Source: Chryseobacterium sp. CH25 (GTDB lineage Bacteria; Bacteroidota; Bacteroidia; Flavobacteriales; Weeksellaceae). Taken from it: a DNA stretch of 64,000 nt. Positions 1 through 8,499 of the stretch are shown piece after piece. Location: NCBI RefSeq assembly GCF_004119455.1, contig NZ_NRQT01000011.1:62001-126000 (forward strand). The letters run 5' to 3'. A program made the position numbers and the translations under genes. The notes beneath the pieces were generated by a model. The model saw only the letters and a list, made by a program, of their open reading frames with translations. It did not search any database and was not told where the DNA came from. How positions within the stretch are numbered: position 1 is the first letter of the stretch; every line of letters starts with the position of its first letter.

Positions 1-1
1 A

Positions 2-628
2 GATATTATCGTTAAAAAAGGATCACCGCCTCAACCATGGAAGTTTCTGGATAAGGAAAAGAAAGTCGGATATGTCAATATGGGAATCCTTACTAAAGAT
101 GAAGTAAATGAAATGTACAGAAATCTGAGCTCTGCAGAATCTATCATCTTTGATATCAGAAATTATCCTAAGCTTACCATCATACCTTTAAGCGAGCTGC
201 TCCTTCCGCAATCCACCACTTATTATCAGTTTAACTTCCCGGAAACCAGCTATCCCGGAAAATTTTACAGCAGAAAGAACAATATTGGCAGGAAGAATCC
301 CGATTATTATAAAGGAAATGTAATTGTTTTGGTAGATGAAAATACACAAAGCCAGGCGGAGACTACAACCATGATGTTTAAACAGCACCCTAATTCCAAA
401 GTGATTGGCAGCAATACTTCGGGGGCTAACGGAGATATTATTAAATTTAAAATTGCAGACTTAGATACCTGTTTTACCGGCCTTGGTGCTTATTATCCTG
501 ACGGAAGAGAAACCCAAAGGATAGGAATTATTCCGGATATTCTCATAAAACCTACTGTAGAAGGAATAAAAAACGGAAAAGATGAAGTTTTGGAAAGGGC
601 TTTGCTGTATATAAAAAATAAGAATTAA
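2..628 (+). CDS. S41 family peptidase, C-terminal part (5' end outside window)
   Basis: The reading frame is open from base 2, so this is the tail of a longer gene and not a gene starting at the internal ATG at 80. The visible 208 residues hold the end of a C-terminal processing peptidase (S41) domain. The stretch VLVDENTQSQAE carries the expected catalytic serine, followed by the typical SNTSGANGD turn and the closing GIIPDI motif. Family members are exported serine proteases with a PDZ-like or tail-specific protease fold. Signal peptide and PDZ region, if any, lie upstream of the window. porX follows 132 bases later on the same strand, but there is room for its own promoter. Confidence 0.85.
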   Translation, partial: DIIVKKGSPPQPWKFLDKEKKVGYVNMGILTKDEVNEMYRNLSSAESIIFDIRNYPKLTIIPLSELLLPQSTTYYQFNFPETSYPGKFYSRKNNIGRKNPDYYKGNVIVLVDENTQSQAETTTMMFKQHPNSKVIGSNTSGANGDIIKFKIADLDTCFTGLGAYYPDGRETQRIGIIPDILIKPTVEGIKNGKDEVLERALLYIKNKN

Positions 629-760
629 AACCTACGGAAACAGGAAATATCATGGGGTATTTCCATTTAACTAATATTTAACTTTTAAACTCTCGATTTT
701 GTGAGAATTTAAAAGGATTTGGTCAACATTTTGATACAATAACCATGTAAAAAATAAATT

Positions 761-2305
761 ATGTCAGAAAAGATATTATGGATCGATGATGAAATAGATT
801 TACTTAAACCTCATATCGTATTTTTAGAAAAGAAAGGTTATCAGGTAACGCCTGTTAACAATGTAAATGAGGCTTTGGAACTTATGGATTCAGAGAAATT
901 TGCCCTAACACTCATTGATGAAAATATGCCCGGAATTTCAGGGCTGGAAGCAATTCCTATGATTAAGGAAAAAGATAATTCCTTAAAAATAGTAATGGTA
1001 ACCAAAAGTGAAGAGGAACACATCATGGAAGAGGCAATCGGTTCCCAAATTGCAGATTACATCCTGAAGCCTGTAAATCCTAATCAGATATTACTTTCCT
1101 TAAAAAAGAATCTTCAGCAGGATAATCTTGTAGAACAAAAAACTATTTTACAATATCAGCAGGAATTCAGAAACCTGTCTATGGAGCTTTCTTATTTGAG
1201 AACTTACCAGGATTGGGCAGAATATTATAAAAAAATCCTAAGCTGGGAGATTAAGTTTGATAAGGTTGCAGATAATGAATTTGCAGATCTTCTGCAGTCA
1301 CAGAAAGAAGAGGCTAATATTCAGTTCGCTAAATTTATTGAAAAAAATTATGCTGACTGGCTTATTGATTCAGACAAGCCTCTGATGAGCCACACCCTTT
1401 TCAAAGAGAAGGTAAAGCCTGAGGTAGAAAAAGACAAAGTACTTTTATTAATGGTTGACAACCTTCGTTACGACCAATGGAAAGTGATTGAGCCATTATT
1501 TACAAAGTATTACAATAAAATTTCGGAAGATTATTATTACAGTATCCTTCCAACCGCTACACAATATGCAAGAAACTCTTTCTTTGCAGGTTTAATGCCA
1601 TCAGAGATTGAAAAGCGTTTCCCTGATAAATGGTTTAACGATAACGAGGAAGGAAATAAAAATGAATTTGAACGTGACTTCCTGGAAGATCAGATGAAGA
1701 GAATCGGTCTCGGATCAAAATCCATGAAGTACCTGAAAGTATTGAATGCAGATTTTGAAAGAAAGATTTATGATGATTTCAATCAGCATAAAAACAATGA
1801 CCTGTTAGTGATTGTTTATAATTTCATTGATATTCTTTCTCACGCTAAGACAGATAATCACATTGTAGATCAGCTTATCCGTGATGATAAAACGTTCCGT
1901 TCTCTTACGCTTAACTGGTTTGAAAACTCTTCGCTGTTGAAAATCATTAAAACAGCTGCTGAAAACGGGTATAAATTAGTCATTACAACGGATCATGGAA
2001 CCGTTTACGTTAAAAAACCAAGTAAAGTGGTAGGTGACAGAGAAACCTCTACCAACATACGATACAAAACAGGTAAAAGCTTAACGTATGATGACAGCGA
2101 TGTTTGGGCAATTACCAACCCGGAAAAACTTTTCCTTCCAAAAGGAAACCTAAGCTCAAAATATATATTTGCTAAAAACAATATATTCCTTGCTTATCCA
2201 AAGAATTACAATCATTTTGTAAATTACTATAAAGAAACCTACCAACATGGTGGAATCTCATTGGAGGAATGTATTATTCCTATCAGCATTTTAGAACCCA
2301 AGTAG
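761..2305 (+). CDS. porX: PorX: response regulator with PglZ (alkaline-phosphatase-like) effector domain, type IX secretion regulator
   Basis: The first 120 residues form a receiver domain: acidic pair D9/D10, phospho-acceptor D53 in LIDENMPG, T81 and K103 (ILKPVNP). A helical linker follows, and the rest is a PglZ domain of the alkaline phosphatase superfamily, with metal-site motifs LLLMVDNLRYD (D233) and VITTDHGTVY (around residue 430). This domain order and the 514-residue length match PorX of Porphyromonas and Flavobacterium, which works with the histidine kinase PorY to control type IX secretion genes and whose PglZ domain has been shown to act as a phosphodiesterase. No PorY or other T9SS gene lies in the window, as is usual because porX is often unlinked. 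The ATG has an A-rich leader. Confidence 0.93.
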   Translation: MSEKILWIDDEIDLLKPHIVFLEKKGYQVTPVNNVNEALELMDSEKFALTLIDENMPGISGLEAIPMIKEKDNSLKIVMVTKSEEEHIMEEAIGSQIADYILKPVNPNQILLSLKKNLQQDNLVEQKTILQYQQEFRNLSMELSYLRTYQDWAEYYKKILSWEIKFDKVADNEFADLLQSQKEEANIQFAKFIEKNYADWLIDSDKPLMSHTLFKEKVKPEVEKDKVLLLMVDNLRYDQWKVIEPLFTKYYNKISEDYYYSILPTATQYARNSFFAGLMPSEIEKRFPDKWFNDNEEGNKNEFERDFLEDQMKRIGLGSKSMKYLKVLNADFERKIYDDFNQHKNNDLLVIVYNFIDILSHAKTDNHIVDQLIRDDKTFRSLTLNWFENSSLLKIIKTAAENGYKLVITTDHGTVYVKKPSKVVGDRETSTNIRYKTGKSLTYDDSDVWAITNPEKLFLPKGNLSSKYIFAKNNIFLAYPKNYNHFVNYYKETYQHGGISLEECIIPISILEPK

Positions 2306-2337
2306 TTTTTTTCATAGTTTATTTAATTTTGGGTCTA

Positions 2338-2377
2338 AAGCGGGAAAATCAATTGATTTTTCCCGCTTCTTTTTTTA
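2338..2377 (+). terminator. Rho-independent terminator after porX
   Basis: Near-perfect inverted repeat AAGCGGGAAAATCA / TGATTTTTCCCGCTT followed by a T-rich tract, 32 bases after the porX stop. Confidence 0.85.
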
Positions 2378-2416
2378 TAGTCTGCAAGAGTTCATATCTT
2401 CGTAAAAAATAAAAAC

Positions 2417-2707
2417 ATGTTCATTATTTCTCTTACGTATAAGGTGCCTATTGAAAATGTAGAGCAACATATTCCTGAACATAATTCATTTCTTCAAAAA
2501 TATTATAATGCAGGGCTTTTTATAGCTTCTGGAAGAAAAGAACCAAGAACCGGAGGTGTTATTATCTGTAAAGCTTCATCTAAAAATAAATTGGAATATA
2601 TCATTAAAGAAGATCCTTTTCATATTCATCAGATAGCAGATTATGACATTACTGAATTTATCCCAACGAAATACAACGAGAACTTTAAAATATTTATAGA
2701 AGACTAA
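2417..2707 (+). CDS. YciI family protein
   Basis: A 96-residue protein with the YciI dimeric alpha-beta barrel signature: a histidine near residue 21 (PEHNSFL), then the FIASGRKEPRTGG strand-turn and a C-terminal ITEFIPTKY segment. YciI proteins are small and often fused to or encoded beside enzymes; the founding members have a His-Asp pair and some are dehydrochlorinase-like, but the substrate of this one cannot be told. Its stop overlaps the start of xth by one base (TAATG), so the two are translationally coupled. Confidence 0.8.
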   Translation: MFIISLTYKVPIENVEQHIPEHNSFLQKYYNAGLFIASGRKEPRTGGVIICKASSKNKLEYIIKEDPFHIHQIADYDITEFIPTKYNENFKIFIED

Positions 2708-3471
2708 TGAGATTAATTACATACAATGTTAATGGAATAAGAGCAGCTTTTACCAAAGATTTTTTAGGTTGGCTGAAGACTGCTGATCCGGATATTATCT
2801 GTATTCAGGAGAGCAAAGCCGGAAACGATCAGATAGACATCGAAAGTCTTGAAAAATTAGGATACCACAGTTATTGGCATTCGGCAGTGAGAAAAGGTTA
2901 TAGCGGGGTCGGAATTGCGTCAAAAATCAAACCTAATCATGTAGAGTATGGTTGTGGTATCGAAAGTTATGATAATGAAGGAAGAATTATCCGTGCTGAT
3001 TTTGATGGATTTTCTGCAATTTCAGTATACGTTCCTTCTGCCTCAAATATTGAGAGACTGGATTTCAAAATGCAGTTCTGCCATGATTTCCTGGAATACA
3101 TCAAAAATCTAAAAAAAGAGATTCCTAACCTTATTATATCCGGAGACTTTAATATCTGCCACGAAGCGATCGATATTCATAATCCTGTTGGCTTAAAGAA
3201 TGTCTCGGGATTTCTTCCTATGGAAAGAGAATGGATGACTGATTTCATCAATGAATGTGAACTCATTGACAGTTTCAGGTTTTTTAATAATGAGCCTGAT
3301 AATTATACATGGTGGAGCTACAGACAAAATTCAAGGGAAAGAAATAAAGGCTGGAGATTGGATTATAACTTTGCCTCTTATAGCTTAAAGGATAAGCTTT
3401 CCCGAGCTGTTATTTTAAAAGAGGCTGTTCACTCAGACCACTGCCCTGCCCTATTGGAATTGGATATATAA
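2707..3471 (+). CDS. xth: Exodeoxyribonuclease III (AP endonuclease)
   Basis: A 254-residue exonuclease III of the endonuclease/exonuclease/phosphatase fold. Visible active-site motifs in order: N7 in TYNVNGIRAA, metal-binding E35 in CIQESKA, the SGDFNICH loop (around 146), the KGWRLDYNF motif and the C-terminal HSDHCPALLEL with the catalytic Asp-His pair. It cleaves DNA 5' to abasic sites and removes 3' blocking groups during base excision repair, in the cytoplasm. The start codon overlaps the stop of the YciI gene by one base. A strong hairpin terminator follows. Confidence 0.94.
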   Translation: MRLITYNVNGIRAAFTKDFLGWLKTADPDIICIQESKAGNDQIDIESLEKLGYHSYWHSAVRKGYSGVGIASKIKPNHVEYGCGIESYDNEGRIIRADFDGFSAISVYVPSASNIERLDFKMQFCHDFLEYIKNLKKEIPNLIISGDFNICHEAIDIHNPVGLKNVSGFLPMEREWMTDFINECELIDSFRFFNNEPDNYTWWSYRQNSRERNKGWRLDYNFASYSLKDKLSRAVILKEAVHSDHCPALLELDI

Positions 3472-3493
3472 TAATCCTTATATCTATCAACAC

Positions 3494-3524
3494 AAAAGCC
3501 AGCTGAAATCAGCTGGCTTTTTTT
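3494..3524 (+). terminator. Terminator after xth, probably bidirectional
   Basis: AAAGCCAGCTGA / TCAGCTGGCTTT stem with a short AA loop and a run of T. It lies between convergent xth (+) and the RlpA-like gene (-); the minus strand also has a short T run. Confidence 0.85.
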
Positions 3525-3540
3525 AATTTAAATCATAAGA

Positions 3541-3912
3541 TTAATCGACAATTTCATATTCAACCGGAATGGTACCATGACTGATATCTCCGATCTCATC
3601 GAACGCAGCTTTAGACATATCTAAAGATCTTGATGAATGGAAAGGGCCTCTATCATTAATCCTCACTATTACTTCTTTACCATTCTTAAGGTTAGTAACC
3701 TTAACGTTTGTTCCAAAAGGAAGCGTTCTGTTTGCTGCTGTAAACTTTGAATTATCAAAGATTTCTCCGCTAGCAGTTTTTCTACCGTTAAATTTATCGT
3801 GGTAGTACGATGCATAACTTGTTTTTTTCGCATCTAAGGCATTATTCGTAAATGAATAAATACCTAAAGTTGAAATCATCATTATGATTACGAGAATGAA
3901 TCTTTTCATCAT
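3541..3912 (-). CDS. rlpA: RlpA-like secreted double-psi beta-barrel protein
   Basis: A 123-residue protein with an N-terminal signal sequence (about residues 1-22) followed by a single double-psi beta-barrel. Diagnostic motifs are ASYYHDKFNGRKTASGEIFD, TLPFGTNVKVTN and VRINDRGPF, the last with the Asp that is catalytic in RlpA-type lytic transglycosylases. There is no C-terminal SPOR domain, so it is a short RlpA-like form. Most relatives have a His in AAHRTLPFG; here it is Asn (AANRTLPFG), so enzymatic activity is uncertain. Tandem ATGs at 3912 and 3909 are both possible starts. The likely site of action is periplasmic peptidoglycan. Confidence 0.82.
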   Translation of the reverse strand: MMKRFILVIIMMISTLGIYSFTNNALDAKKTSYASYYHDKFNGRKTASGEIFDNSKFTAANRTLPFGTNVKVTNLKNGKEVIVRINDRGPFHSSRSLDMSKAAFDEIGDISHGTIPVEYEIVD

Positions 3913-3938
3913 TTTGAAATTTTTATTGTTTGACAGGG

Positions 3939-3946
3939 CAAAAGTA
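3939..3946 (-). promoter_or_regulatory. Possible Bacteroidota -7 box for the RlpA-like gene
   Basis: TACTTTTG on the minus strand matches TAnnTTTG, 27 bases upstream of the start. The nearest TTG is 26 bases further upstream, longer than the usual 17-23 spacing, so only the -7 element is supported. Confidence 0.4.
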
Positions 3947-4175
3947 TCAGGAATCCTTTTATCTCCCTATTCCAATTGTTAAAAACTGTTAATAAAAACC
4001 AAATTATATGTTAATCAACCTTGTAAGCCCCTATGAATAGGGATTTTAAAGACCACTGTTAAAAAGTGTTAAAAAAATAAGTTAAATGTTAATTTAATTA
4101 ACTAATTTATGCATAATTTCAAAAAACAAATATTACAAATAGTTAATTTTCAGACACTTGTGAAAATTAAAAATA

Positions 4176-4203
4176 TTGATTATATCCATAAAATGTACAT
4201 TTG
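4176..4203 (+). promoter_or_regulatory. Canonical-looking Bacteroidota promoter with no annotated gene
   Basis: TTG at 4176-4178, a 17-base spacer, then TACATTTG at 4196-4203. This fits the -33 TTG / -7 TAnnTTTG consensus of flavobacterial housekeeping promoters. Transcription would start near 4210 and run into the gap, towards the small frame at 4307. Confidence 0.45.
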
Positions 4204-4306
4204 AAAAGCTGAAAATGTTAAGAGTTGATATAGAGTAAAATAGCTATCAGAATAGCTCTAAGGCAATATAATCAAGTCTTTTAGAAATATTTTAACACCA
4301 ATAATA

Positions 4307-4396
4307 ATGATAGAATTTATATTTATTGGATTATTATTTCAAATCTTATCATATTTTCATGTCATATTTATCTTAAAGATCGTTTTCTCTTTGTAA
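4307..4396 (+). CDS. Possible 29-residue hydrophobic peptide
   Basis: ATG to TAA encodes a peptide that is almost entirely hydrophobic, starting MIEFIFIGLLFQI and ending in a KIVFSL tail; it could form one membrane helix. It lies about 95 bases after the predicted start site of the promoter at 4176-4203. It resembles in size and character small membrane peptides such as type I toxins, but AT-rich DNA yields such frames by chance, and no terminator or antisense RNA was recognised. Weakly supported. Confidence 0.2.
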   Translation: MIEFIFIGLLFQILSYFHVIFILKIVFSL

Positions 4397-4654
4397 TTAT
4401 CTTTCAAAAATAGGAGTTAAGAATCAGATTAAAAAGCATTTCAATAAAAAATATAGACTATTTACTATTATCATTTTCTATCAATATAAGTTGTCTGATC
4501 TTCAAGCCTATTCTTTTACTTTGATTTTAAACCTTAAAAATGCTTATTCCTTAGTAGCTCATTCATCTGGATTAAATTAGAAGGTAATTAAATACTAAAA
4601 AGCCCAATTAACAGCTTATCTTTCATTATAAATGACTACTATAATATATATAAA

Positions 4655-4684
4655 CAAAAAACCAACGATTAAATCGTTGGTTTT
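4655..4684 (-). terminator. Terminator of the surface-protein pair
   Basis: ACCAACGATT / AATCGTTGGT stem; on the minus strand it is followed by a T run. It lies 25 bases past the stop of the gene ending at 4710. Confidence 0.85.
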
Positions 4685-4709
4685 AATATGTAATTAAATA
4701 AAAATTATT

Positions 4710-5465
4710 TTATTTTAAGTATTCCAATACATAATCGTATGTTCCATTAGGATATACTACAGACATGCTAGGAGAACCTGTAATTGCATTTCCTGCAGTA
4801 GTTACAACATTATAAGAATATAAGCTTCTATCGTAAACTACTCCTGAACCTGACTTGTAAATAGTAATGGCATACATTGTTGTCATACCAGTTGGTGCCG
4901 GAATATTAACTGCTGTAGAAGTTCCATTTGCTGAAAAAGTCCCTTTGATTGCATAAACCTGCTTATCAACACCTGGGCTCACATTAACAATTGTATTAGT
5001 TGTTGTTTCAGCTGTTCCGATAGTTACTTTTGGAGAAGCTCCAATTGCTACCCATCTACCAGTTGTTGGTGAGAAGTTACCTGAAGAAGGTCCTGCAGTT
5101 GGGTTTGAAAAATAGTAAAACCCAGGAGTAACAGCTTGGGTACCAATCCCTGAACCTGTTGCAGGAGTATTACCTGTTCCTGTGTTATAAACAATCATAC
5201 CGTCATAAGCAGTAGGGAAGTTATCTTCGTCTCCTGATGATGAAGCAAATGTGAAGTTAGTTAAGTTAGTTCTTGGAAAAACTAAACCTTTTCCATTTTT
5301 AGTATTAGCATCGTCACTAAACCCGTTTGTTGCACCTGAAGCATCCATAAAAGCGGATTCTCCACTAATGTTACCACTAGCAAAACCGTTAGTTCTTAAT
5401 TGAGCCTTAGAATATTGGGACATTACCAATGTTGCGGCAACGATAAGTAAAAATTTTTTATTCAT
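4710..5465 (-). CDS. Secreted surface protein of unknown function
   Basis: A 251-residue protein with a clear signal peptide (MNKKFLLIVAATLVMSQYSKAQ, cleavage after AQ). The mature part is rich in Gly, Ser, Thr and Asn and includes LVFPRTNLT, YDGMIVYNTG and GFYYFSNP...GRWVAIG segments. These segments are shared in style with its neighbour and with the gene at 49260. Such proteins are common in Chryseobacterium and are usually annotated as hypothetical; the repeated motif style recalls phage-tail-like or adhesin-like beta-structure, which is inference. It lacks the VGINT start of its neighbour. It is probably cotranscribed with the upstream gene, with a 27-base gap. Confidence 0.7.
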   Translation of the reverse strand: MNKKFLLIVAATLVMSQYSKAQLRTNGFASGNISGESAFMDASGATNGFSDDANTKNGKGLVFPRTNLTNFTFASSSGDEDNFPTAYDGMIVYNTGTGNTPATGSGIGTQAVTPGFYYFSNPTAGPSSGNFSPTTGRWVAIGASPKVTIGTAETTTNTIVNVSPGVDKQVYAIKGTFSANGTSTAVNIPAPTGMTTMYAITIYKSGSGVVYDRSLYSYNVVTTAGNAITGSPSMSVVYPNGTYDYVLEYLK

Positions 5466-5492
5466 GATGTAAATGTGTATAAGAATTATTAA

Positions 5493-6146
5493 TTATTGTG
5501 CAGAATATGATTGCCAAGCTGCACCATCATATATAAAAGCTAATCCTCTACCATTCTGACCAAGAGAATTTACAGAATTCGCACTCATTCCATTAACTGT
5601 AAGTGGATTGGGTCCACCAACTTTAACAAGTGTAATTGTTCTACCTTTTGTAGCTGCACTTACTGGAATTGAAGATAAATCTGCATTAGTAGAAATGTAA
5701 ACATAGCCATCTAGGTCATTTGCTGACAAATCTGTTCCGGTAGCAGAAGTTCTAATACTAGGTACTTTAGCTACTCCGCTGCCACCTAAGGTTTTCCAAA
5801 CGTTGTTACCGTTAGTACCATCATAATAATAGAATCCTGGAGCTGTAACGTTTACTGTTTTACCTGTACCATTACCTCCTAATCCTGTTACAAACACTAA
5901 AGCTCCATTTTGAGCACTTGATGCTGTTGCGTTACCATCGGCATAAGCTGTGTTTTTAGTTTCAAGTTCTGCTCTTGTTAGACGAGGGATCAATAGGGCA
6001 TCAGGTCTAGAAGCATCAGCAGCATTAGCTACTACATCTAGAGTTGCGGCAGGTGTGGTCGTGTTAATCCCCACTCTCCCCTGCTGAGCCTTGGAAAGAG
6101 CCGTAAAGGCAACCAGCATAGTTGCTGTTAATAAAAATTTTTTCAT
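5493..6146 (-). CDS. Secreted VGINTTTP-type surface protein of unknown function
   Basis: A 217-residue protein with a signal peptide (cleavage after SKAQ) and then the motif RVGINTTTPAATLDV. That motif is widespread at the mature N-terminus of flavobacterial secreted proteins with tail-fibre-like beta structure. Next come LLIPRLTRAEL, GALVFVTG and APGFYYYDGTNGNNVWKTLGG, the same order of elements (VGIN, LxPR, G-LVF, GFYYYDG..W) as in the genes at 4710 and 49260. Function is unknown; surface attachment is a guess from composition. First gene of a two-gene operon. Confidence 0.7.
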   Translation of the reverse strand: MKKFLLTATMLVAFTALSKAQQGRVGINTTTPAATLDVVANAADASRPDALLIPRLTRAELETKNTAYADGNATASSAQNGALVFVTGLGGNGTGKTVNVTAPGFYYYDGTNGNNVWKTLGGSGVAKVPSIRTSATGTDLSANDLDGYVYISTNADLSSIPVSAATKGRTITLVKVGGPNPLTVNGMSANSVNSLGQNGRGLAFIYDGAAWQSYSAQ

Positions 6147-6529
6147 AAGTTTTTAAAGATTTTAATTACATTATTTTTCATCAAAATTTCCAAAAGGAAA
6201 ACGTATCTCAACTTGCGATTATTATCCTAAGGCTAAAATAAATAAAAAAACATATTTTTCGAATTTTAAGCCTAATTTTAATAAATAACTAATTGATAGC
6301 ATATGATTTAAAAACATTGCTTATGCCGCAAATTTAAGACATAATTTTCTAATTTTCATAATTTATAATAGAAAATTAAAAAATCTTAACACACAAACAA
6401 TTAAAATATTAAAAATCAGTAATTTAAAAAAATAATATAAAATTATTTATGTTAAAATTGAACAATATTTCATCTTTCGAGTCTTTGAAATTAAAAACTT
6501 TTTGTTCTGATTAATAATGTTTTATATTT
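6147..6529. other. AT-rich gap upstream of the surface-protein pair
   Basis: About 380 bases between the surface-protein start and the rimO stop. The only signal seen is a minus-strand TAAATTTG (6329-6336) matching the -7 box TAnnTTTG, without a well-placed TTG; if used, the leader would be about 175 bases. No gene, repeat or clear rimO terminator was found. Confidence 0.5.
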
Positions 6530-7831
6530 TTATATTAATTCACCATATAAGTCGAATTCTTCTGCTGAAGTAATTTTCACATCTGCGAATTCTCCAATGG
6601 AAATATAAGTATCTTCAGCGGATACCAAAACGGTATTATCTACATCCGGAGAATCATATTCTGTTCTTCCGATAAAGTAGTTTCCTTCTTTACGGTCAAA
6701 GATACATCTGAATACTTTTCCTACTTTTTCCTGATTCTTTTCCCATGAAATCTGAGACTGTACTTCCATGATCTCTTCTACTCTAGCCTCTTTTACCTCC
6801 TGTGGAATATCATCTTCCAATACGTAAGCACCGGTATTTTCCTCATGAGAGTAGGTAAAGCAACCTAATCTGTCAAATTTCTGTTCTTTTACCCAGTCTT
6901 TAAGCTCCTGGAATCTTTCTTCTGTTTCTCCCGGATATCCTACAATCAGGGTTGTTCTGATTGCCATATCAGGCACTTTTTCTCTGAATTTCCCTAAAAG
7001 AGCATCGGTTTTTTCGTGGGTAGTTCCTCTTTTCATTGATTTCAACAGATCAGAATTGATGTGCTGAAGAGGAATATCTATATAATTACAAACTTTAGGT
7101 TCTTCACGGATAATATCCAAAACATCCTCAGGGAACCCGCTTGGGAAAGCATAATGAAGACGGATCCACTCTACTCCTTCCACTTTTACCAATTCTTTCA
7201 GTAAATCTCCTAATGCACGTTTTTTATAAATATCAAGACCATAATAAGTAAGATCCTGAGCTATAAGAATTAATTCTTTGGTTCCTTTTTTAGCCAGCTT
7301 CTGAGCTTCAGAAACCAACTTTTCAATAGGAGTGGAAACGTGGCCACCTCTCATCAGAGGAATAGCACAGAAAGAACAAGGTCTGTCACATCCTTCTGAA
7401 ATTTTAAGGTATGCATAATGTTTAGGAGTCGTTGTTAATCTCTCTCCTACCAATTCATGCTTGTAGTCTGCACCAAGATGCTTTAAAAGTACCGGAAGAT
7501 CTCTTGTACCGAAATACTGATCTACATCCGGAATTTCTTTAACCAAATCCGGCTTATATCTTTCGGAAAGGCAGCCTGTAACGAATACTTTTTCTACTTC
7601 TCCTCTGTTTTTAGCCTCTACATAATCTAAAATGGTATTGATAGACTCTTCTTTAGCATTATCAATAAATCCGCAGGTGTTAATAACAACAATATCTCCA
7701 CGGTCTTCATGAACCACTTCTTTACCATTGGCTTTCAGTTGGCTCATTAATACTTCAGAGTCATATACATTCTTGGAACATCCAAGTGTTACTACATTAA
7801 TTTTTTTCTTCCCTACCGATTTTGTACGCAT
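6530..7831 (-). CDS. rimO: Ribosomal protein S12 methylthiotransferase RimO
   Basis: A radical-SAM methylthiotransferase that adds a methylthio group to the conserved Asp of ribosomal protein S12. Domain order is MTTase N-terminal domain (TLGCSKNVYDSE, INTCGFIDNAKEES and VTGCLSERY supply the three Cys for the auxiliary Fe-S cluster), radical SAM core with GCDRPCSFC (about 147-154), then a C-terminal TRAM domain. I start at the ATG at 7831 (MRTKSVGKKK), giving 433 residues; the frame extends 10 codons further upstream but through the putative -7 box. It is separated from the polysaccharide locus by a terminator. Confidence 0.93.
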   Translation of the reverse strand: MRTKSVGKKKINVVTLGCSKNVYDSEVLMSQLKANGKEVVHEDRGDIVVINTCGFIDNAKEESINTILDYVEAKNRGEVEKVFVTGCLSERYKPDLVKEIPDVDQYFGTRDLPVLLKHLGADYKHELVGERLTTTPKHYAYLKISEGCDRPCSFCAIPLMRGGHVSTPIEKLVSEAQKLAKKGTKELILIAQDLTYYGLDIYKKRALGDLLKELVKVEGVEWIRLHYAFPSGFPEDVLDIIREEPKVCNYIDIPLQHINSDLLKSMKRGTTHEKTDALLGKFREKVPDMAIRTTLIVGYPGETEERFQELKDWVKEQKFDRLGCFTYSHEENTGAYVLEDDIPQEVKEARVEEIMEVQSQISWEKNQEKVGKVFRCIFDRKEGNYFIGRTEYDSPDVDNTVLVSAEDTYISIGEFADVKITSAEEFDLYGELI

Positions 7832-7850
7832 CTTTTTGATTTTGAGTCTG

Positions 7851-7858
7851 CAAAGATA
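7851..7858 (-). promoter_or_regulatory. Possible -7 box of rimO
   Basis: TATCTTTG on the minus strand matches TAnnTTTG and lies 19 bases upstream of the chosen rimO ATG. A TTG sits 24 bases upstream, slightly beyond the usual spacing. Confidence 0.5.
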
Positions 7859-7890
7859 CAAAATATTAAAGAGTAAAGATTACAAAAATA

Positions 7891-7915
7891 AAAACCACTT
7901 TAAAAAAGTGGTTTT
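7891..7915 (-). terminator. Terminator closing the polysaccharide locus
   Basis: AAAACCACTT / AAGTGGTTTT hairpin with T-rich DNA after it on the minus strand, 12 bases past the rfbC stop. It separates the 26-kb locus from rimO. Confidence 0.8.
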
Positions 7916-7927
7916 CAATAGTATACT

Positions 7928-8473
7928 TTAAAAGTTTTTTTCTTTAAAGCCAGGGGCATTCTGGTCTTTTTCTGAAAGGACGGCATCTTTTTCATCAATC
8001 TTCCAATCTATATTAAGATCAGAATCATTAAATTTCACACTTCCTTCTGATTCTTTATTATAAAAATTATCACATTTATATGAGAATACGGCATGAGTAC
8101 TTAAGACAGAAAAACCGTGGCCAAAGCCTCTTGGTACATAAAGCTGCAATTTGTTTTCTGCAGAAAGTTCAATTCCGAACCACTGCCCAAAAGTTGGAGA
8201 ATCTTCTCTAAGGTCAACGGCTACATCCCATACACTTCCTTCCAGACATGATACCAGTTTGGCCTGAGCATCTTCACCTTTTTGAAGATGAAGTCCTCTT
8301 AATACACCATATGAAGATTTGGAAACATTATCCTGAACAAAATGCCCATTCATTCCTGTAAGCTCTTCAAATTTCTTTTCGTTGAACTTTTCAAAAAAAT
8401 ACCCTCTATCGTCTTCAAAAATAGTAGGTTCTATGATATAACAATCTTTAAGTGGAGTTTCTTTAATTTTCAT
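7928..8473 (-). CDS. rfbC: dTDP-4-dehydrorhamnose 3,5-epimerase-like protein
   Basis: A 181-residue cupin of the RmlC/RfbC family. Catalytic His62 in LRGLHLQ and Tyr132 in FSYKCDNFY are in their expected places, as is the VPRGFGHGF barrel strand. RfbC converts dTDP-4-keto-6-deoxyglucose to dTDP-4-keto-L-rhamnose. No rfbA, rfbB or rfbD lies in the window; they may be elsewhere, or the enzyme may act on another nucleotide 4-keto sugar. Last gene of the polysaccharide locus, 26 bases after the sugar transferase. Confidence 0.88.
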   Translation of the reverse strand: MKIKETPLKDCYIIEPTIFEDDRGYFFEKFNEKKFEELTGMNGHFVQDNVSKSSYGVLRGLHLQKGEDAQAKLVSCLEGSVWDVAVDLREDSPTFGQWFGIELSAENKLQLYVPRGFGHGFSVLSTHAVFSYKCDNFYNKESEGSVKFNDSDLNIDWKIDEKDAVLSEKDQNAPGFKEKNF

Positions 8474-8499
8474 AACAATTGAAAAATTCTATATAATTT

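Larger units (their letters stand above)
3947..4654. other. AT-rich gap between the RlpA-like gene and the surface protein pair
   Basis: No conventional gene is visible in about 700 bases. It holds a well-formed plus-strand promoter at 4176-4203 and a 29-codon hydrophobic reading frame at 4307-4396. The remainder is AT-rich with repeated GTTAA-type words and no obvious structure. Confidence 0.6.
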
